Source of the DNA: an uncultured Prevotella sp.
GTDB lineage: Bacteria > Bacteroidota > Bacteroidia > Bacteroidales > Bacteroidaceae
DNA: 64,000 nucleotides
Assembly: GCA_937922435.1 (NCBI GenBank)
Contig: CAKZVT010000011.1
Span: 116,341-180,340, forward strand
Direction: 5' to 3'
Shown: piece by piece, positions 25,005-33,323 of the stretch
Numbering within the stretch: position 1 is the first letter of the stretch
How the letters are laid out: every line of letters starts with the position of its first letter
The notes under the pieces: model-generated
What the model was told of the DNA's origin: nothing
The model's input: only the letters and a program-made list of their open reading frames with translations
Database searches by the model: none
Program-made: the position numbers and the translations under genes

Positions 25005-25448
25005 TTATTTGAAATTCTCCAATTCGTAGCTATCAGGCTTTATTGCAGTGAAGCGGAAGTCATTTTCTTTGAGTTCCTTGATAGCGAAATTGCCAGCCTT
25101 GACATACTTTTCTTTCATCTTCTTGTATTTCTTCTCGATATCTTTGCGCTTGAGTGCGAAACTTATTATACAGGTGCGGTGTTCCTGTCCGATGTTGGTA
25201 AAATAGTTTTTCAACTGATATGAATAGTTGTCACGGCTTACAAGGAACTCCGTCTTGTCATTTATCCATGCGCTGTCTATTTCTTGGATATCCGTAAAAT
25301 AGACTATAGAGTCGTTAAATGAAGCGGAGAATCCAAAAGCGTAAATCTTTGGGACACATACTATTTTTGCCGATATACTGGCAAAAGAGCCTACTGTAAC
25401 AAGCAAAATGACCGTCGCAATGATATTCTTGTATAATTTCATACCCAT
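25005..25448 (-). CDS. Small exported protein of unknown function
   Basis: 147 residues, or 145 if the second Met is used. An N-terminal hydrophobic segment (YKNIIATVILLVTVGSFASISA) looks like a signal peptide. The mature part starts VCVPKIYAFGFSASFNDSIVYFTDIQEID. It is rich in Lys, with a helical region of repeated K/E (RKDIEKKYKKMKEKYVKAG) near residues 100-120. I recognise no family. It lies 37 nt ahead of the sigma factor stop on the same strand, i.e. downstream of rpoD, and may be read from the rpoD promoter. Confidence 0.7.
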   Translation of the reverse strand: MGMKLYKNIIATVILLVTVGSFASISAKIVCVPKIYAFGFSASFNDSIVYFTDIQEIDSAWINDKTEFLVSRDNYSYQLKNYFTNIGQEHRTCIISFALKRKDIEKKYKKMKEKYVKAGNFAIKELKENDFRFTAIKPDSYELENFK

Positions 25449-25484
25449 TGTTTATAATTATCCTTATTCACAATTAAAATTCAT

Positions 25485-26348
25485 CTATTGACCCAAATAA
25501 GACTTCAAAAGCTTGTTTTTGGTATTATGGCGCAATCGTCTGATGGCTTTTTCCTTGATTTGCCTTACCCTTTCGCGGGTCAGTCCGTATTTGTCTCCAA
25601 TCTCTTCAAGCGTCATTTCCTGTTGGTTTATGCCGAAAAACGCTTCAATGATATTACGTTCCCTTTCGTTCAAAGTTTGCAGGGCACGGTTTATTTCCTC
25701 ACGTAACGACTCCAAGACAAGCTTTCTGTCAGCCATGGGAGAGTCGTTGTTGGGCAGTACGTCCAGAAGGCTGTTGTCTTCACCGTCGGCAAATGGGGCG
25801 TCGACAGACACATGACGGCTGTTCACCTTCATTGCTTCCTCTATCTTGTCGTGAGGAATGTCAACATTGTCTGCGATTTCATCGATGCTCGGGCGGCGTT
25901 CATGTTCCTGCTCGAACTTGTTTAGAATGCGGTTTATCTTGTTGACCGAACCTACTTGGTTGAGCGGCAGACGCACAATACGACTTTGTTCAGCAATGGC
26001 CTGGAGTATGCTTTGACGAATCCACCACACTGCATACGAGATGAATTTGAAGCCTCTTGTCTCGTCAAACTTCTCGGCTGCCTTAATCAGTCCGACGTTG
26101 CCTTCATTGATTAAGTCAGGCAAACTCAAGCCTTGGTTCTGGTATTGCTTTGCCACGGAGACTACAAACCTCAAGTTGGCTTTAGTCAGTTTCTCAAGTG
26201 CCTTGCGGTCTCCTTTCTTTATACGTTGAGCCAACTCTACTTCTTCTTCCACACTAATAAGCTCTTCATGGCCTATTTCTTGCAGATATTTGTCCAACGA
26301 GTCACTTTCCCTGTTGGTTATCGATTTCGTGATTTTCAGTTGTCTCAT
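25485..26348 (-). CDS. rpoD: Primary RNA polymerase sigma factor (RpoD/SigA)
   Basis: 287 residues. It lacks the long region 1.1 and keeps only a short region 1.2 (DSLDKYLQEIGHEELIS), which is normal for the main sigma factor of Bacteroidota. Region 2 has NLRFVVSVAKQYQNQGLSLPDLINEGNVGL and KFISYAVWWIRQSI (pairing with the -7 element). Region 3 follows (RRPSIDEIADN), and region 4.2 has LEEIGDKYGLTRERVRQIKEKAIRRL, which contacts the -33 element. This factor is expected to read the TTTG/TAnnTTTG promoters listed here. Confidence 0.96.
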   Translation of the reverse strand: MRQLKITKSITNRESDSLDKYLQEIGHEELISVEEEVELAQRIKKGDRKALEKLTKANLRFVVSVAKQYQNQGLSLPDLINEGNVGLIKAAEKFDETRGFKFISYAVWWIRQSILQAIAEQSRIVRLPLNQVGSVNKINRILNKFEQEHERRPSIDEIADNVDIPHDKIEEAMKVNSRHVSVDAPFADGEDNSLLDVLPNNDSPMADRKLVLESLREEINRALQTLNERERNIIEAFFGINQQEMTLEEIGDKYGLTRERVRQIKEKAIRRLRHNTKNKLLKSYLGQ

Positions 26349-26372
26349 TAGCGTATAAATTTAAAGTACTTG

Positions 26373-26404
26373 CAAATTTAGTGATTTTTCGTTTAATCGA
26401 CAAA
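26373..26404 (-). promoter_or_regulatory. Promoter of rpoD
   Basis: On the minus strand: TTTG at 26404-26401, 20 nt, then TAAATTTG at 26380-26373. Exact match to both boxes; it ends 25 nt before the start codon. Confidence 0.82.
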
Positions 26405-26455
26405 CTTTTCTTTCCTTTTTCTTAAAAAATATTCATCGTTTCATATAAATGACAA

Positions 26456-26498
26456 AATCCCCGTCATGCCGTTATGTCGAACGGTCAAGACGGGGATT
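26456..26498 (-). terminator. Terminator of the HtrA gene
   Basis: AATCCCCGTC (26456-26465) pairs with GACGGGGATT (26489-26498), with a second small stem inside. On the minus strand it is followed by TTGTCATTT. It lies 25 nt after the HtrA stop. Confidence 0.75.
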
Positions 26499-26522
26499 GC
26501 ACACTATATTATATTCCTTGTT

Positions 26523-27989
26523 TTAATCGTTTTGCAAGGGAACTGCAAAGTAAGCCTTCTTTCCTGTGGGATAAATTCCTTGTATGTAAAGTACCGGGTC
26601 TTTGCTTGTAGACGCGTCTTTTACAGCTTTTTGCAAGTCGGCGATTGTCTTCATCGGCTCGTCGTTGACTTTCTGTATTATGAAACCACGATTTATACCT
26701 GCATCTCTGAGCACCCCGTTGTTAACCTTCATAACCACAAGTCCGGTGCTTATATTAAGCTGCTTCTTCTCCGAATCGTTTATTTCACGGAAGTTTCCAC
26801 CAAGTATGTCGAGGTCGGCATTCTTCACAATGTTAGTGTTGCCCTGCTCGTTTTTCAGTGTAACGGTCACGCTCTTGCTCTTCTTGTCACGCATATAAGT
26901 TATCGTAACCTTGTCGCCTGGACGCTTGTTGGCAAGATATTCCTGCAACTCGGCCATCTTTGTAACCTTCTTGCCGTCAACGCCTGTTATGACGTCTCCT
27001 TTCTGTAATCCGGCTTCTGCGCCAGCGCCGCCGTCTTCAACAGAGTCAACGTAAGCGCCCTGCATTGTTCCAAGGTCAACGTCCTTGCCCTGCTCTTTCA
27101 TCATGTCATGATATACGCTTACATCATTGCCCCTTACTCCAAGCACTGCCCTCTGTACAGTACCATACTTCTTAAGGTCTTCAACAACTTTGTTCATGAT
27201 AGTTGTAGGTATTGCAAACCCATAACCTGCAAAGTTTCCGGTTGAAGATACAAGCATTGTATTTATTCCAACAAGCTCACCTTTTGTGTTTACAAGGGCA
27301 CCGCCGGAATTGCCAGGGTTGATAGCTGCGTCAGTCTGTATGAACGATTCTATGGAGTTGGGTCTTCCTCCTACGTTGCGTGCCTTGGCGCTTACTATAC
27401 CAGCCGTAACGGTTGACTTGAGGTTGAACGGATTGCCTACGGCCAACACCCATTCACCCACCTTCAGTGCGTTGCTGTCGCCAATGGTTATTGCAGGCAG
27501 GTTCTTGCCGTCCACCTTTATAAGGGCGAGGTCTGTCGTCTTGTCAGTTCCGATGATGCGTGCCGAGAACTCGCGGTTGTCGTCAAGCGTAACAGTCAGT
27601 TCGTCCGCGCCTTCTACCACGTGGTTGTTGGTTACGATGTAACCGTCAGGCGAAATGATGACACCCGAGCCTGCACCTTCCTTCTTCGGAGTCTGTATTT
27701 TACGCTGTTGCCTTCCGCTGTTTCCTGGATTTCCAAAGAAAAAGTCAAACGGGTCGAAGCCCCAAGGGTCAGAATCCATCTCTATTGTCTGCACCTTGCT
27801 ATTCTGTAAATACTTGATGTGAACTACAGCTGGTAACGCTTCCTCTGCAGCAAACGTCAAATCGACAGGCTGCGCAGCAGGCATGTTGCTCGTGTTGGCG
27901 TTCACCTTGATGAACGCTCCGGCTGAAAACACCACTGCGATAACGCATATCGCATAAACGAAGTAGTTAGATAACTTTTTCATTTCCAT
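26523..27989 (-). CDS. Do-family periplasmic serine protease (DegQ/HtrA)
   Basis: 488 residues. The N-terminal hydrophobic segment (residues 9-27) is a signal sequence or membrane anchor. The trypsin-like domain has the triad His123 (TNNHVV), Asp153 (DLALIKV) and Ser228 (NPGNSGGAL). Two PDZ domains follow: one around KGDVITGVDGKKVTKMAELQEYL and a second ending near NDEPMKTIADLQKAV. HtrA proteases degrade or refold damaged envelope proteins in the periplasm. A -7 element (TAAATTTG) lies at 28044-28037. An alternative start is the Met two codons in. Confidence 0.95.
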   Translation of the reverse strand: MEMKKLSNYFVYAICVIAVVFSAGAFIKVNANTSNMPAAQPVDLTFAAEEALPAVVHIKYLQNSKVQTIEMDSDPWGFDPFDFFFGNPGNSGRQQRKIQTPKKEGAGSGVIISPDGYIVTNNHVVEGADELTVTLDDNREFSARIIGTDKTTDLALIKVDGKNLPAITIGDSNALKVGEWVLAVGNPFNLKSTVTAGIVSAKARNVGGRPNSIESFIQTDAAINPGNSGGALVNTKGELVGINTMLVSSTGNFAGYGFAIPTTIMNKVVEDLKKYGTVQRAVLGVRGNDVSVYHDMMKEQGKDVDLGTMQGAYVDSVEDGGAGAEAGLQKGDVITGVDGKKVTKMAELQEYLANKRPGDKVTITYMRDKKSKSVTVTLKNEQGNTNIVKNADLDILGGNFREINDSEKKQLNISTGLVVMKVNNGVLRDAGINRGFIIQKVNDEPMKTIADLQKAVKDASTSKDPVLYIQGIYPTGKKAYFAVPLQND

Positions 27990-28036
27990 TGTTTTTTATT
28001 TTTTAATTGGTACTTTCATTTTGATTTTCGTTGTTG

Positions 28037-28044
28037 CAAATTTA
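28037..28044 (-). promoter_or_regulatory. -7 element of the HtrA gene
   Basis: TAAATTTG on the minus strand, 48 nt before the start codon. No TTTG lies at the usual distance. Confidence 0.55.
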
Positions 28045-28207
28045 GACGCAAAATTTGTTAATCTGTCATTTTGTCCTACATATTTGTCCTCTTTTAACAC
28101 TAAAAATATCACTGTTAACGGCTCTTAGTGAGAAGGGGATGTAATTTTACATTAGTTAGAAAAGAGCCGAGGTATGTTGTACTTGCATACCAGTGAAAAT
28201 CCCAAAC

Positions 28208-28300
28208 ACGGCATATTGCTTTGTAAAAGACCGTTAATCGCGTTGTGAAAGGCCATCTTTTGCAATCTCAAAGATGGCCTTTCATAACGCATTGTAACTC
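28208..28300. repeat. Hairpin repeat of the AAAGGCCATCTTT family
   Basis: In the 366-nt gap between HtrA and the transglycosylase, 28246-28260 and 28270-28284 are exact 15-bp inverted repeats (TGAAAGGCCATCTTT). The part before it, near 28210-28232 (GGCATATTGCTTTG then AAAAGACCG), is nearly the same as 33028-33051. It may end the transglycosylase transcript. Nothing else is seen in the gap. Confidence 0.8.
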
Positions 28301-28355
28301 AATCTGTTACATTGTCAGAAATTCTTATGCTGACAGACGCACTGCTGTTTGCTGG

Positions 28356-29594
28356 TCATATATGGAAACGGTGCTTTCTCTTGGCTTTTCTCGGCGTGAA
28401 AGGACTGAACGACCCGCCAGAGCCTTGTTTCCCATCCCATCCTTTGACCGACGCTCCTCCATACGGGATGCCGCGGTATTGGGCGTACCGTTGGCGTATT
28501 CCGTCTACATAGCCTACGGTTTCAGAGCCGCGCATATATCCGTATCTGACGACTGGGTCGTTATAATATTCGGGTTTTTCCAATGCTAAAATATAATATG
28601 CAACGTCTCTCCATCTGTTCGGGTTGCGCCCGTTCTTACGTGTCAAGGCCATGGCGTCCTGTACATGGAAGTATCCTCCATTGTATGCGGCAAGCACGAA
28701 CAGTTGGCGTTCGGCTTGGTTTTGCACGCTTCTGAAATACCCGGACAGTTCCCTCAAGTACTCGGCAGCGGCGCGTACATTGCGTTCCGGGTCGTAGATT
28801 GACGCTCGCGGAAGGCCGAGATGGTCGGCTGTAGCCGGCATTATTTGCATAAGTCCACACGCACCGGCCCATGAACGGGCTTTCGGGTCGAAACAAGATT
28901 CCTGATAACACTGTGCAGCCATTAACCTCCAATCCCATCTTGCCAATGGCGCGTAACGCTTGAACAGATGGTCGTAATGCGATATCACGCCGCTTTGCCT
29001 GTTCAAGAAAGGTGAATATACATGCCGCCTTATGCTTTGTGCTGAAAACATGTAGCGCTCTTCCCTCCTTATGTCGTCATACATAGACGGTTTGAACCAT
29101 GCGTCAAGGCTGTCTGCAAGTTCCTTGTTCCCGTTTGCCACGGCCCATTGTACGCCTAATGAATCGACCCCGGCACCACAAAACAATAACCCTTTGTCCT
29201 CATTCAGTTTCTTTGGCAAAGGAAAGGCAATAAGGTCGGCGTCGCCGTTTTCCAGGCGTTTTACCATTTCAGCTGTGTCCTTGCATACTTCCACACGCAG
29301 GGATACGCCAAGTTTCTGTGCGAATTTCTCGCATAACAGATACTGTGTGCCCATGCCACGGCCACGGTAGTCATAATAAGTTTCAGGGCCGGATAGTGTC
29401 AGGATGATAAGTTCTCCATTGCTAATGATGTCGTTTACGGTAAAATTCATGTTTTTCGGGATGCTGTCTCCTCCAACTTCTCCCCATGGAGTGACAATCC
29501 TGTCCTTTTTCCCGTCCGAACATGATGGTAAAATCAAAACAGTCAACATTACCAATATATATTGCAGCAGACGTAAGGCCGTCCGTTTCAACAT
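28356..29594 (-). CDS. MltF-like lytic murein transglycosylase, lipoprotein
   Basis: 412 residues from the ATG at 29594; the frame is open for another 37 codons upstream but only this start gives a lipoprotein signal (LTVLILPSC, Cys23). The first half is a periplasmic solute-binding-like domain (NGELIILTLSGPETYYDYRG to FPLPKKL). The second half is a transglycosylase SLT domain with the catalytic Glu in AAQCYQESCFDPKARSWAGACGLMQIMP and the AAYNGG motif. This is the MltF layout: it cleaves peptidoglycan at the outer membrane. The basic C-terminus (PRKAKRKHR) is unusual. Confidence 0.9.
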   Translation of the reverse strand: MLKRTALRLLQYILVMLTVLILPSCSDGKKDRIVTPWGEVGGDSIPKNMNFTVNDIISNGELIILTLSGPETYYDYRGRGMGTQYLLCEKFAQKLGVSLRVEVCKDTAEMVKRLENGDADLIAFPLPKKLNEDKGLLFCGAGVDSLGVQWAVANGNKELADSLDAWFKPSMYDDIRREERYMFSAQSIRRHVYSPFLNRQSGVISHYDHLFKRYAPLARWDWRLMAAQCYQESCFDPKARSWAGACGLMQIMPATADHLGLPRASIYDPERNVRAAAEYLRELSGYFRSVQNQAERQLFVLAAYNGGYFHVQDAMALTRKNGRNPNRWRDVAYYILALEKPEYYNDPVVRYGYMRGSETVGYVDGIRQRYAQYRGIPYGGASVKGWDGKQGSGGSFSPFTPRKAKRKHRFHI

Positions 29595-29653
29595 CACATC
29601 CTTGGCAATAATAATGAATGACTTGTTTGCTACCTGGCACATCTTTTTGCTGA

Positions 29654-29661
29654 CAAAAATA
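29654..29661 (-). promoter_or_regulatory. -7 element of the transglycosylase gene
   Basis: TATTTTTG on the minus strand, 60 nt before the chosen start codon. It supports that start, because the longer frame would begin upstream of it. No clear -33 box. Confidence 0.5.
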
Positions 29662-29711
29662 CAGATAAAGGTTGTAATTGTTGTTATTTGGGAACAAAAA
29701 TACAACTATTC

Positions 29712-29742
29712 TTGCAAATATGGTTAAAATAACGTATTTTTG
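29712..29742 (+). promoter_or_regulatory. Promoter of the his genes
   Basis: TTG at 29712-29714, 20 nt, then TATTTTTG at 29735-29742. The hisG start codon is only 28 nt after the -7 box, leaving no room for a leader peptide. Confidence 0.7.
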
Positions 29743-29769
29743 CCAGACATTTTAATTAATATTATAAAT

Positions 29770-30621
29770 ATGTTGCGTATAGCAGTACAATCAAAGGGGC
29801 GCCTGTATGACGACACGATGAATTTGCTGAATGAAGCCGATATCAAAGTAAGTTCAACCAAACGGACGTTGCTGGTACAATCATCCAATTTCCCTATAGA
29901 AGTTCTTTACCTCCGCGATGACGACATTCCGCAAAGCGTAGCGACAGGCGTGGCGGATGTCGGTGTTGTCGGTGAAAATGAATTTGCAGAGAAAAATGAA
30001 GATTCCGAGATTGTATATCGTTTGGGATTCAGCAAGTGCCGGCTGTCGCTTTCCATACCTAAAGCCATTGATTACAGCGGAGTAGAGTGGTTTAACGGCA
30101 AGAAGATAGCGACATCATATCCCGTGATATTGGGTAAATATCTTGAGGAAAAAGGCGTAAAAGCTGATATACACGTTATAACTGGCAGTGTGGAAATAAG
30201 CCCGGGCATAGGTTTGGCTGATGGAATATTCGACATTGTGAGCAGCGGTTCTACCCTTGTAAGCAACAATCTGAAGGAAGTTGAAGTCGTGATGAGGAGC
30301 GAGGCCGTACTCATCGCCAATAAAAACCTGCGCGAAGACAAGCGTGCAACCCTCAACGACATGCTTTTCCGCATAAAAGCTGTACGCAATGCCGAAGACA
30401 AAAAATATGTCAGGATGAACGCACCGAAGGCCCGTCTGGCTGAAATAATAAATGTATTGCCCGGCTTGAAAAGTCCTACTGTAATACCGCTTGCCGACGA
30501 CGAATGGTGCTCTGTGCACACAGTGCTCGACGAGGCGCGCTTTTGGGAAATCATAGGGAGGCTCAAGGATATGGGTGCGCAAGGCATATTGGTCACTCCG
30601 ATAGAGAAAATGATATTGTAA
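29770..30621 (+). CDS. hisG: ATP phosphoribosyltransferase, long form
   Basis: 283 residues. It joins ATP and PRPP in the first, regulated step of histidine synthesis. The start at 29770 gives MLRIAVQSKGRL, the expected beginning. Family marks: VADVGVVGENEFAE, KIATSYPVILGKYL and the PRPP-binding region DGIFDIVSSGSTLVSNNL. The last 80 residues (from about 205, ending GAQGILVTPIEKMIL) are the ACT-like domain of the long form, through which histidine inhibits, so no HisZ partner is needed. It begins a hisG-hisD-hisC run. Confidence 0.96.
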   Translation: MLRIAVQSKGRLYDDTMNLLNEADIKVSSTKRTLLVQSSNFPIEVLYLRDDDIPQSVATGVADVGVVGENEFAEKNEDSEIVYRLGFSKCRLSLSIPKAIDYSGVEWFNGKKIATSYPVILGKYLEEKGVKADIHVITGSVEISPGIGLADGIFDIVSSGSTLVSNNLKEVEVVMRSEAVLIANKNLREDKRATLNDMLFRIKAVRNAEDKKYVRMNAPKARLAEIINVLPGLKSPTVIPLADDEWCSVHTVLDEARFWEIIGRLKDMGAQGILVTPIEKMIL

Positions 30622-30648
30622 CTTACAATCAATCGCAGCCGCATTATT

Positions 30649-31938
30649 ATGGAAAAATACATATATCCGCCACGTAGCGAATGGAATTTGATAACGGCCC
30701 GTCCTCATATTGACACGGACAAGCTGCAAGATACAGTACGCACCATACTTGAAGACGTAAGACTTGGCGGAGACCGAGCAGTAATGTGCTATGAGGAAAA
30801 GTTCGACCATGCAGTGTTGGATAGTCTCATTGTTACTGCGGACGAAATAGACGCCGCCGTCAGGCGGACACCTGAAGAACTGCTGGACGCACTGACTTTG
30901 GCGCATGACAACATCGCAAAATTCCATGCTTCGCAACGGATGGAAACAAGAAAGGTCGAGACCGTATCAGGGGTCGAGTGTTGGCAGAAGAGCGTGCCGA
31001 TAGAAAAAGTCGGCCTATACGTGCCAGGCGGAACAGCTCCCTTGTTCAGTACAGTACTCATGTTGGCTACTCCTGCCAACATTGCAGGCTGCGGTGAAAT
31101 CGTAATGTGTACGCCGCCAGGTAAGGACGGAACGGTAAATCCGGCAATCTTAGCCGCGGCCAAGATTGCCGGAGTACACAAAATATTCAAGGCCGGAGGA
31201 GTGCAGGCCATAGCAGCGATGGCATACGGAACTGAGAGCGTGCCTCGGGTGTATAAGATTTTCGGCCCTGGCAACCGTTATGTTATGGCGGCCAAGCAGA
31301 TGGTTTCATTACAGGATGTCGCCATTGACATGCCTGCAGGTCCGTCGGAGGTTTGTATAATAGCCGACGACACGAGCAATCCTGCGTATGTGGCGGCCGA
31401 CCTCCTTTCACAAGCGGAGCACGGTACAGACTCACAGGTAATGCTCATCACCACATCAAAGACGCTTGCCGCCAGCGTTGAAAACCAGTTGGAAGCACAG
31501 CTGATGGTTCTGCCGAGACGGGATATTGCCGCAAAGGCACTTGAAAACAGCAAGGTTGTAATAGTAAAGGACATGGGCGATGCCGTAGCTTTGGGCAATA
31601 TGTATGCGCCTGAACATCTTATTATCGCTACTGACGACTGTTTCAGGATTGCCGACATGGTGACAAATGCAGGCAGCGTATTCCTTGGGAAATACGCCTG
31701 CGAGAGTGCCGGAGACTACGCGAGCGGTACTAACCATACCTTGCCGACACACGGATACGCCACTGCTTATAGCGGAGTTAATCTTGACAGCTTCATAAGA
31801 AAAATCACTTTCCAGCATCTTACGGATGACGGAATAAGGAATATAGGCCGTGCTGTGGAGGTGATGGCGGACAAAGAGGGCTTGTATGCCCACAAGAATG
31901 CCATGACATTAAGGATAAAAGACATATTGAACAACTGA
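30649..31938 (+). CDS. hisD: Histidinol dehydrogenase
   Basis: 429 residues. It oxidises L-histidinol to histidine in two NAD-dependent steps, the last reactions of the pathway. Marks: KVGLYVPGGTAPLFSTVLMLATPANIAGC, the nucleotide-binding IFGPGNRYVMAAK, the zinc and catalytic region DLLSQAEHGTDSQV, and the family signature with Glu/His residues in MYAPEHLII and GDYASGTNHTLPTHGYA. It starts 27 nt after hisG. Complete and ordinary. Confidence 0.97.
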   Translation: MEKYIYPPRSEWNLITARPHIDTDKLQDTVRTILEDVRLGGDRAVMCYEEKFDHAVLDSLIVTADEIDAAVRRTPEELLDALTLAHDNIAKFHASQRMETRKVETVSGVECWQKSVPIEKVGLYVPGGTAPLFSTVLMLATPANIAGCGEIVMCTPPGKDGTVNPAILAAAKIAGVHKIFKAGGVQAIAAMAYGTESVPRVYKIFGPGNRYVMAAKQMVSLQDVAIDMPAGPSEVCIIADDTSNPAYVAADLLSQAEHGTDSQVMLITTSKTLAASVENQLEAQLMVLPRRDIAAKALENSKVVIVKDMGDAVALGNMYAPEHLIIATDDCFRIADMVTNAGSVFLGKYACESAGDYASGTNHTLPTHGYATAYSGVNLDSFIRKITFQHLTDDGIRNIGRAVEVMADKEGLYAHKNAMTLRIKDILNN

Positions 31939-31942
31939 CAAT

Positions 31943-32983
31943 ATGAAACCATTAGAACAATTGTTACGTCCCAACATACTTGCACTGAAACCGTATAGCA
32001 GCGCACGCGACGAGTTTGGAGGCAATGGCGCGAAAGTTTTTCTCGATGCCAACGAGAACCCATACAACTACCCGTTCAACCGTTATCCAGACCCGTTACA
32101 GCGCGAATTGAAGGAACGATTGGCCGCAATCAAAGGTGTCGCGGCTGAAAACATCTTTCTCGGCAATGGTTCTGACGAGCCGATAGACTTGGTTTACCGT
32201 TGTTTTACGCGTCCGGGAATTAACAATGTGGTTGCCATCGAGCCTACATACGGCATGTATAAGGTATGTGCAGACATAAACGATGTGGAGTACAGGACTG
32301 TGCTTCTTGACGATGCCTATCAGACCACAGCCGACCGCCTGCTTGCTGCGTGCGACAAAAACACCAGGCTTATATGGATTTGTTCGCCGAACAATCCGAC
32401 TGGAAACAACATCAACCGACAGGAAATAATAAAGACAATAGAAGGCTTTGACGGTATCGTCATTGTCGACGAGGCGTATTCCGATTTCTCCTGTGAGCAT
32501 CCGTTGCGCCTTGACCTTGGCAAATATCCCAACTTGATTGTGCTCAACACAATGAGTAAGGCATGGGGATGCGCAGCCATAAGGCTCGGAATGGCATTTG
32601 CGCAGAAAGCCATAGTCGATGTGTTCAATAAGGTTAAATACCCTTACAATGTCAATGCGCTCACCCAAAAGCAGGCCATGGAGGCATTGAAAGACCCTTT
32701 TGAAGTGGAGAAATGGATTAAGATTATCTTGCTTGAACGCGGCCGAATGATGGAGGCTTTCAACCTATTACCGTCTTGCATGAAAGTTTATCCGACAGAC
32801 GCAAACTTTTTTCTTGCAAAGTTCGGCGATGCACAAGACGTTTACAATTATCTTAAAGCAAAAGGCATAATCGTAAGAAACCGTACACGCGTTACTTTGT
32901 GTGAGAACTGTTTGAGGATAACCGTAGGCAGCAAAAGCGAAAACAATGAATTGCTTTCAGCCCTTAGACAATACAAGGCGTGA
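31943..32983 (+). CDS. hisC: Histidinol-phosphate aminotransferase
   Basis: 346 residues, a fold type I PLP enzyme that transfers an amino group to imidazole-acetol phosphate. It begins LRPNILALKPYSSARDEF. The PLP-lysine is in TMSKAWGCAAIRLGMA, after the Asp of VIVDEAYSDF and the NPTGN loop. It starts 4 nt after hisD, so the two are probably translated together. A hairpin repeat follows, so the his run ends here; in other Bacteroidales hisB usually comes next but it is absent. Confidence 0.96.
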   Translation: MKPLEQLLRPNILALKPYSSARDEFGGNGAKVFLDANENPYNYPFNRYPDPLQRELKERLAAIKGVAAENIFLGNGSDEPIDLVYRCFTRPGINNVVAIEPTYGMYKVCADINDVEYRTVLLDDAYQTTADRLLAACDKNTRLIWICSPNNPTGNNINRQEIIKTIEGFDGIVIVDEAYSDFSCEHPLRLDLGKYPNLIVLNTMSKAWGCAAIRLGMAFAQKAIVDVFNKVKYPYNVNALTQKQAMEALKDPFEVEKWIKIILLERGRMMEAFNLLPSCMKVYPTDANFFLAKFGDAQDVYNYLKAKGIIVRNRTRVTLCENCLRITVGSKSENNELLSALRQYKA

Positions 32984-33011
32984 GATACATTTACATTGTA
33001 AATCAGACAAT

Positions 33012-33110
33012 AAAATGTGTTTGACGGCATATTGCTTTGCAAAAGACCGCAACACACACAGTAAAACGCCGTCTTTTATAGCATAAAAGGCGGCGTTTTA
33101 CAATGTGTTG
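33012..33110 (+). terminator. Hairpin repeat acting as terminator of the his run
   Basis: Positions 33061-33078 and 33084-33101 pair over 18 positions with one G.T pair (GTAAAACGCCGTCTTTTA). It belongs to the AAAGGCCGTCTTTT family and shares its left flank with 28210-28232. The rest of the 340-nt gap before nqrA shows nothing beyond the -7 element. Confidence 0.75.
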
Positions 33111-33266
33111 AATATCTGTAGGTTATACAGGCGGAAATCAAAACAGATACGGTTGGGATTGGAGTACTGCAAAGTAGACTTTACAACTTGAAATCTTAAG
33201 GATTAAAATGACGTTTCAGATGTCTAATTTTATGGCTTTTTCTTTCATTTTCATAATTTAATTATG

Positions 33267-33274
33267 TAATTTTG
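33267..33274 (+). promoter_or_regulatory. -7 element of the nqr operon
   Basis: TAATTTTG, 50 nt before the nqrA ATG. No TTTG is found 19-20 nt upstream, where the sequence is T-rich. Confidence 0.55.
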
Positions 33275-33323
33275 CGATTTGTTATGAGATTTATGCAACT
33301 ATCCATAATCTTTGAGTAAAGTT

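Noticed and set aside
29743..29769. Histidine leader peptide/attenuator before hisG
   Set aside because: Only 27 nt lie between the -7 box and the start codon; there is no His-codon run and no terminator.
33312..33323. TTG start for nqrA
   Set aside because: An ATG at 33324 follows directly and gives the usual N-terminus.
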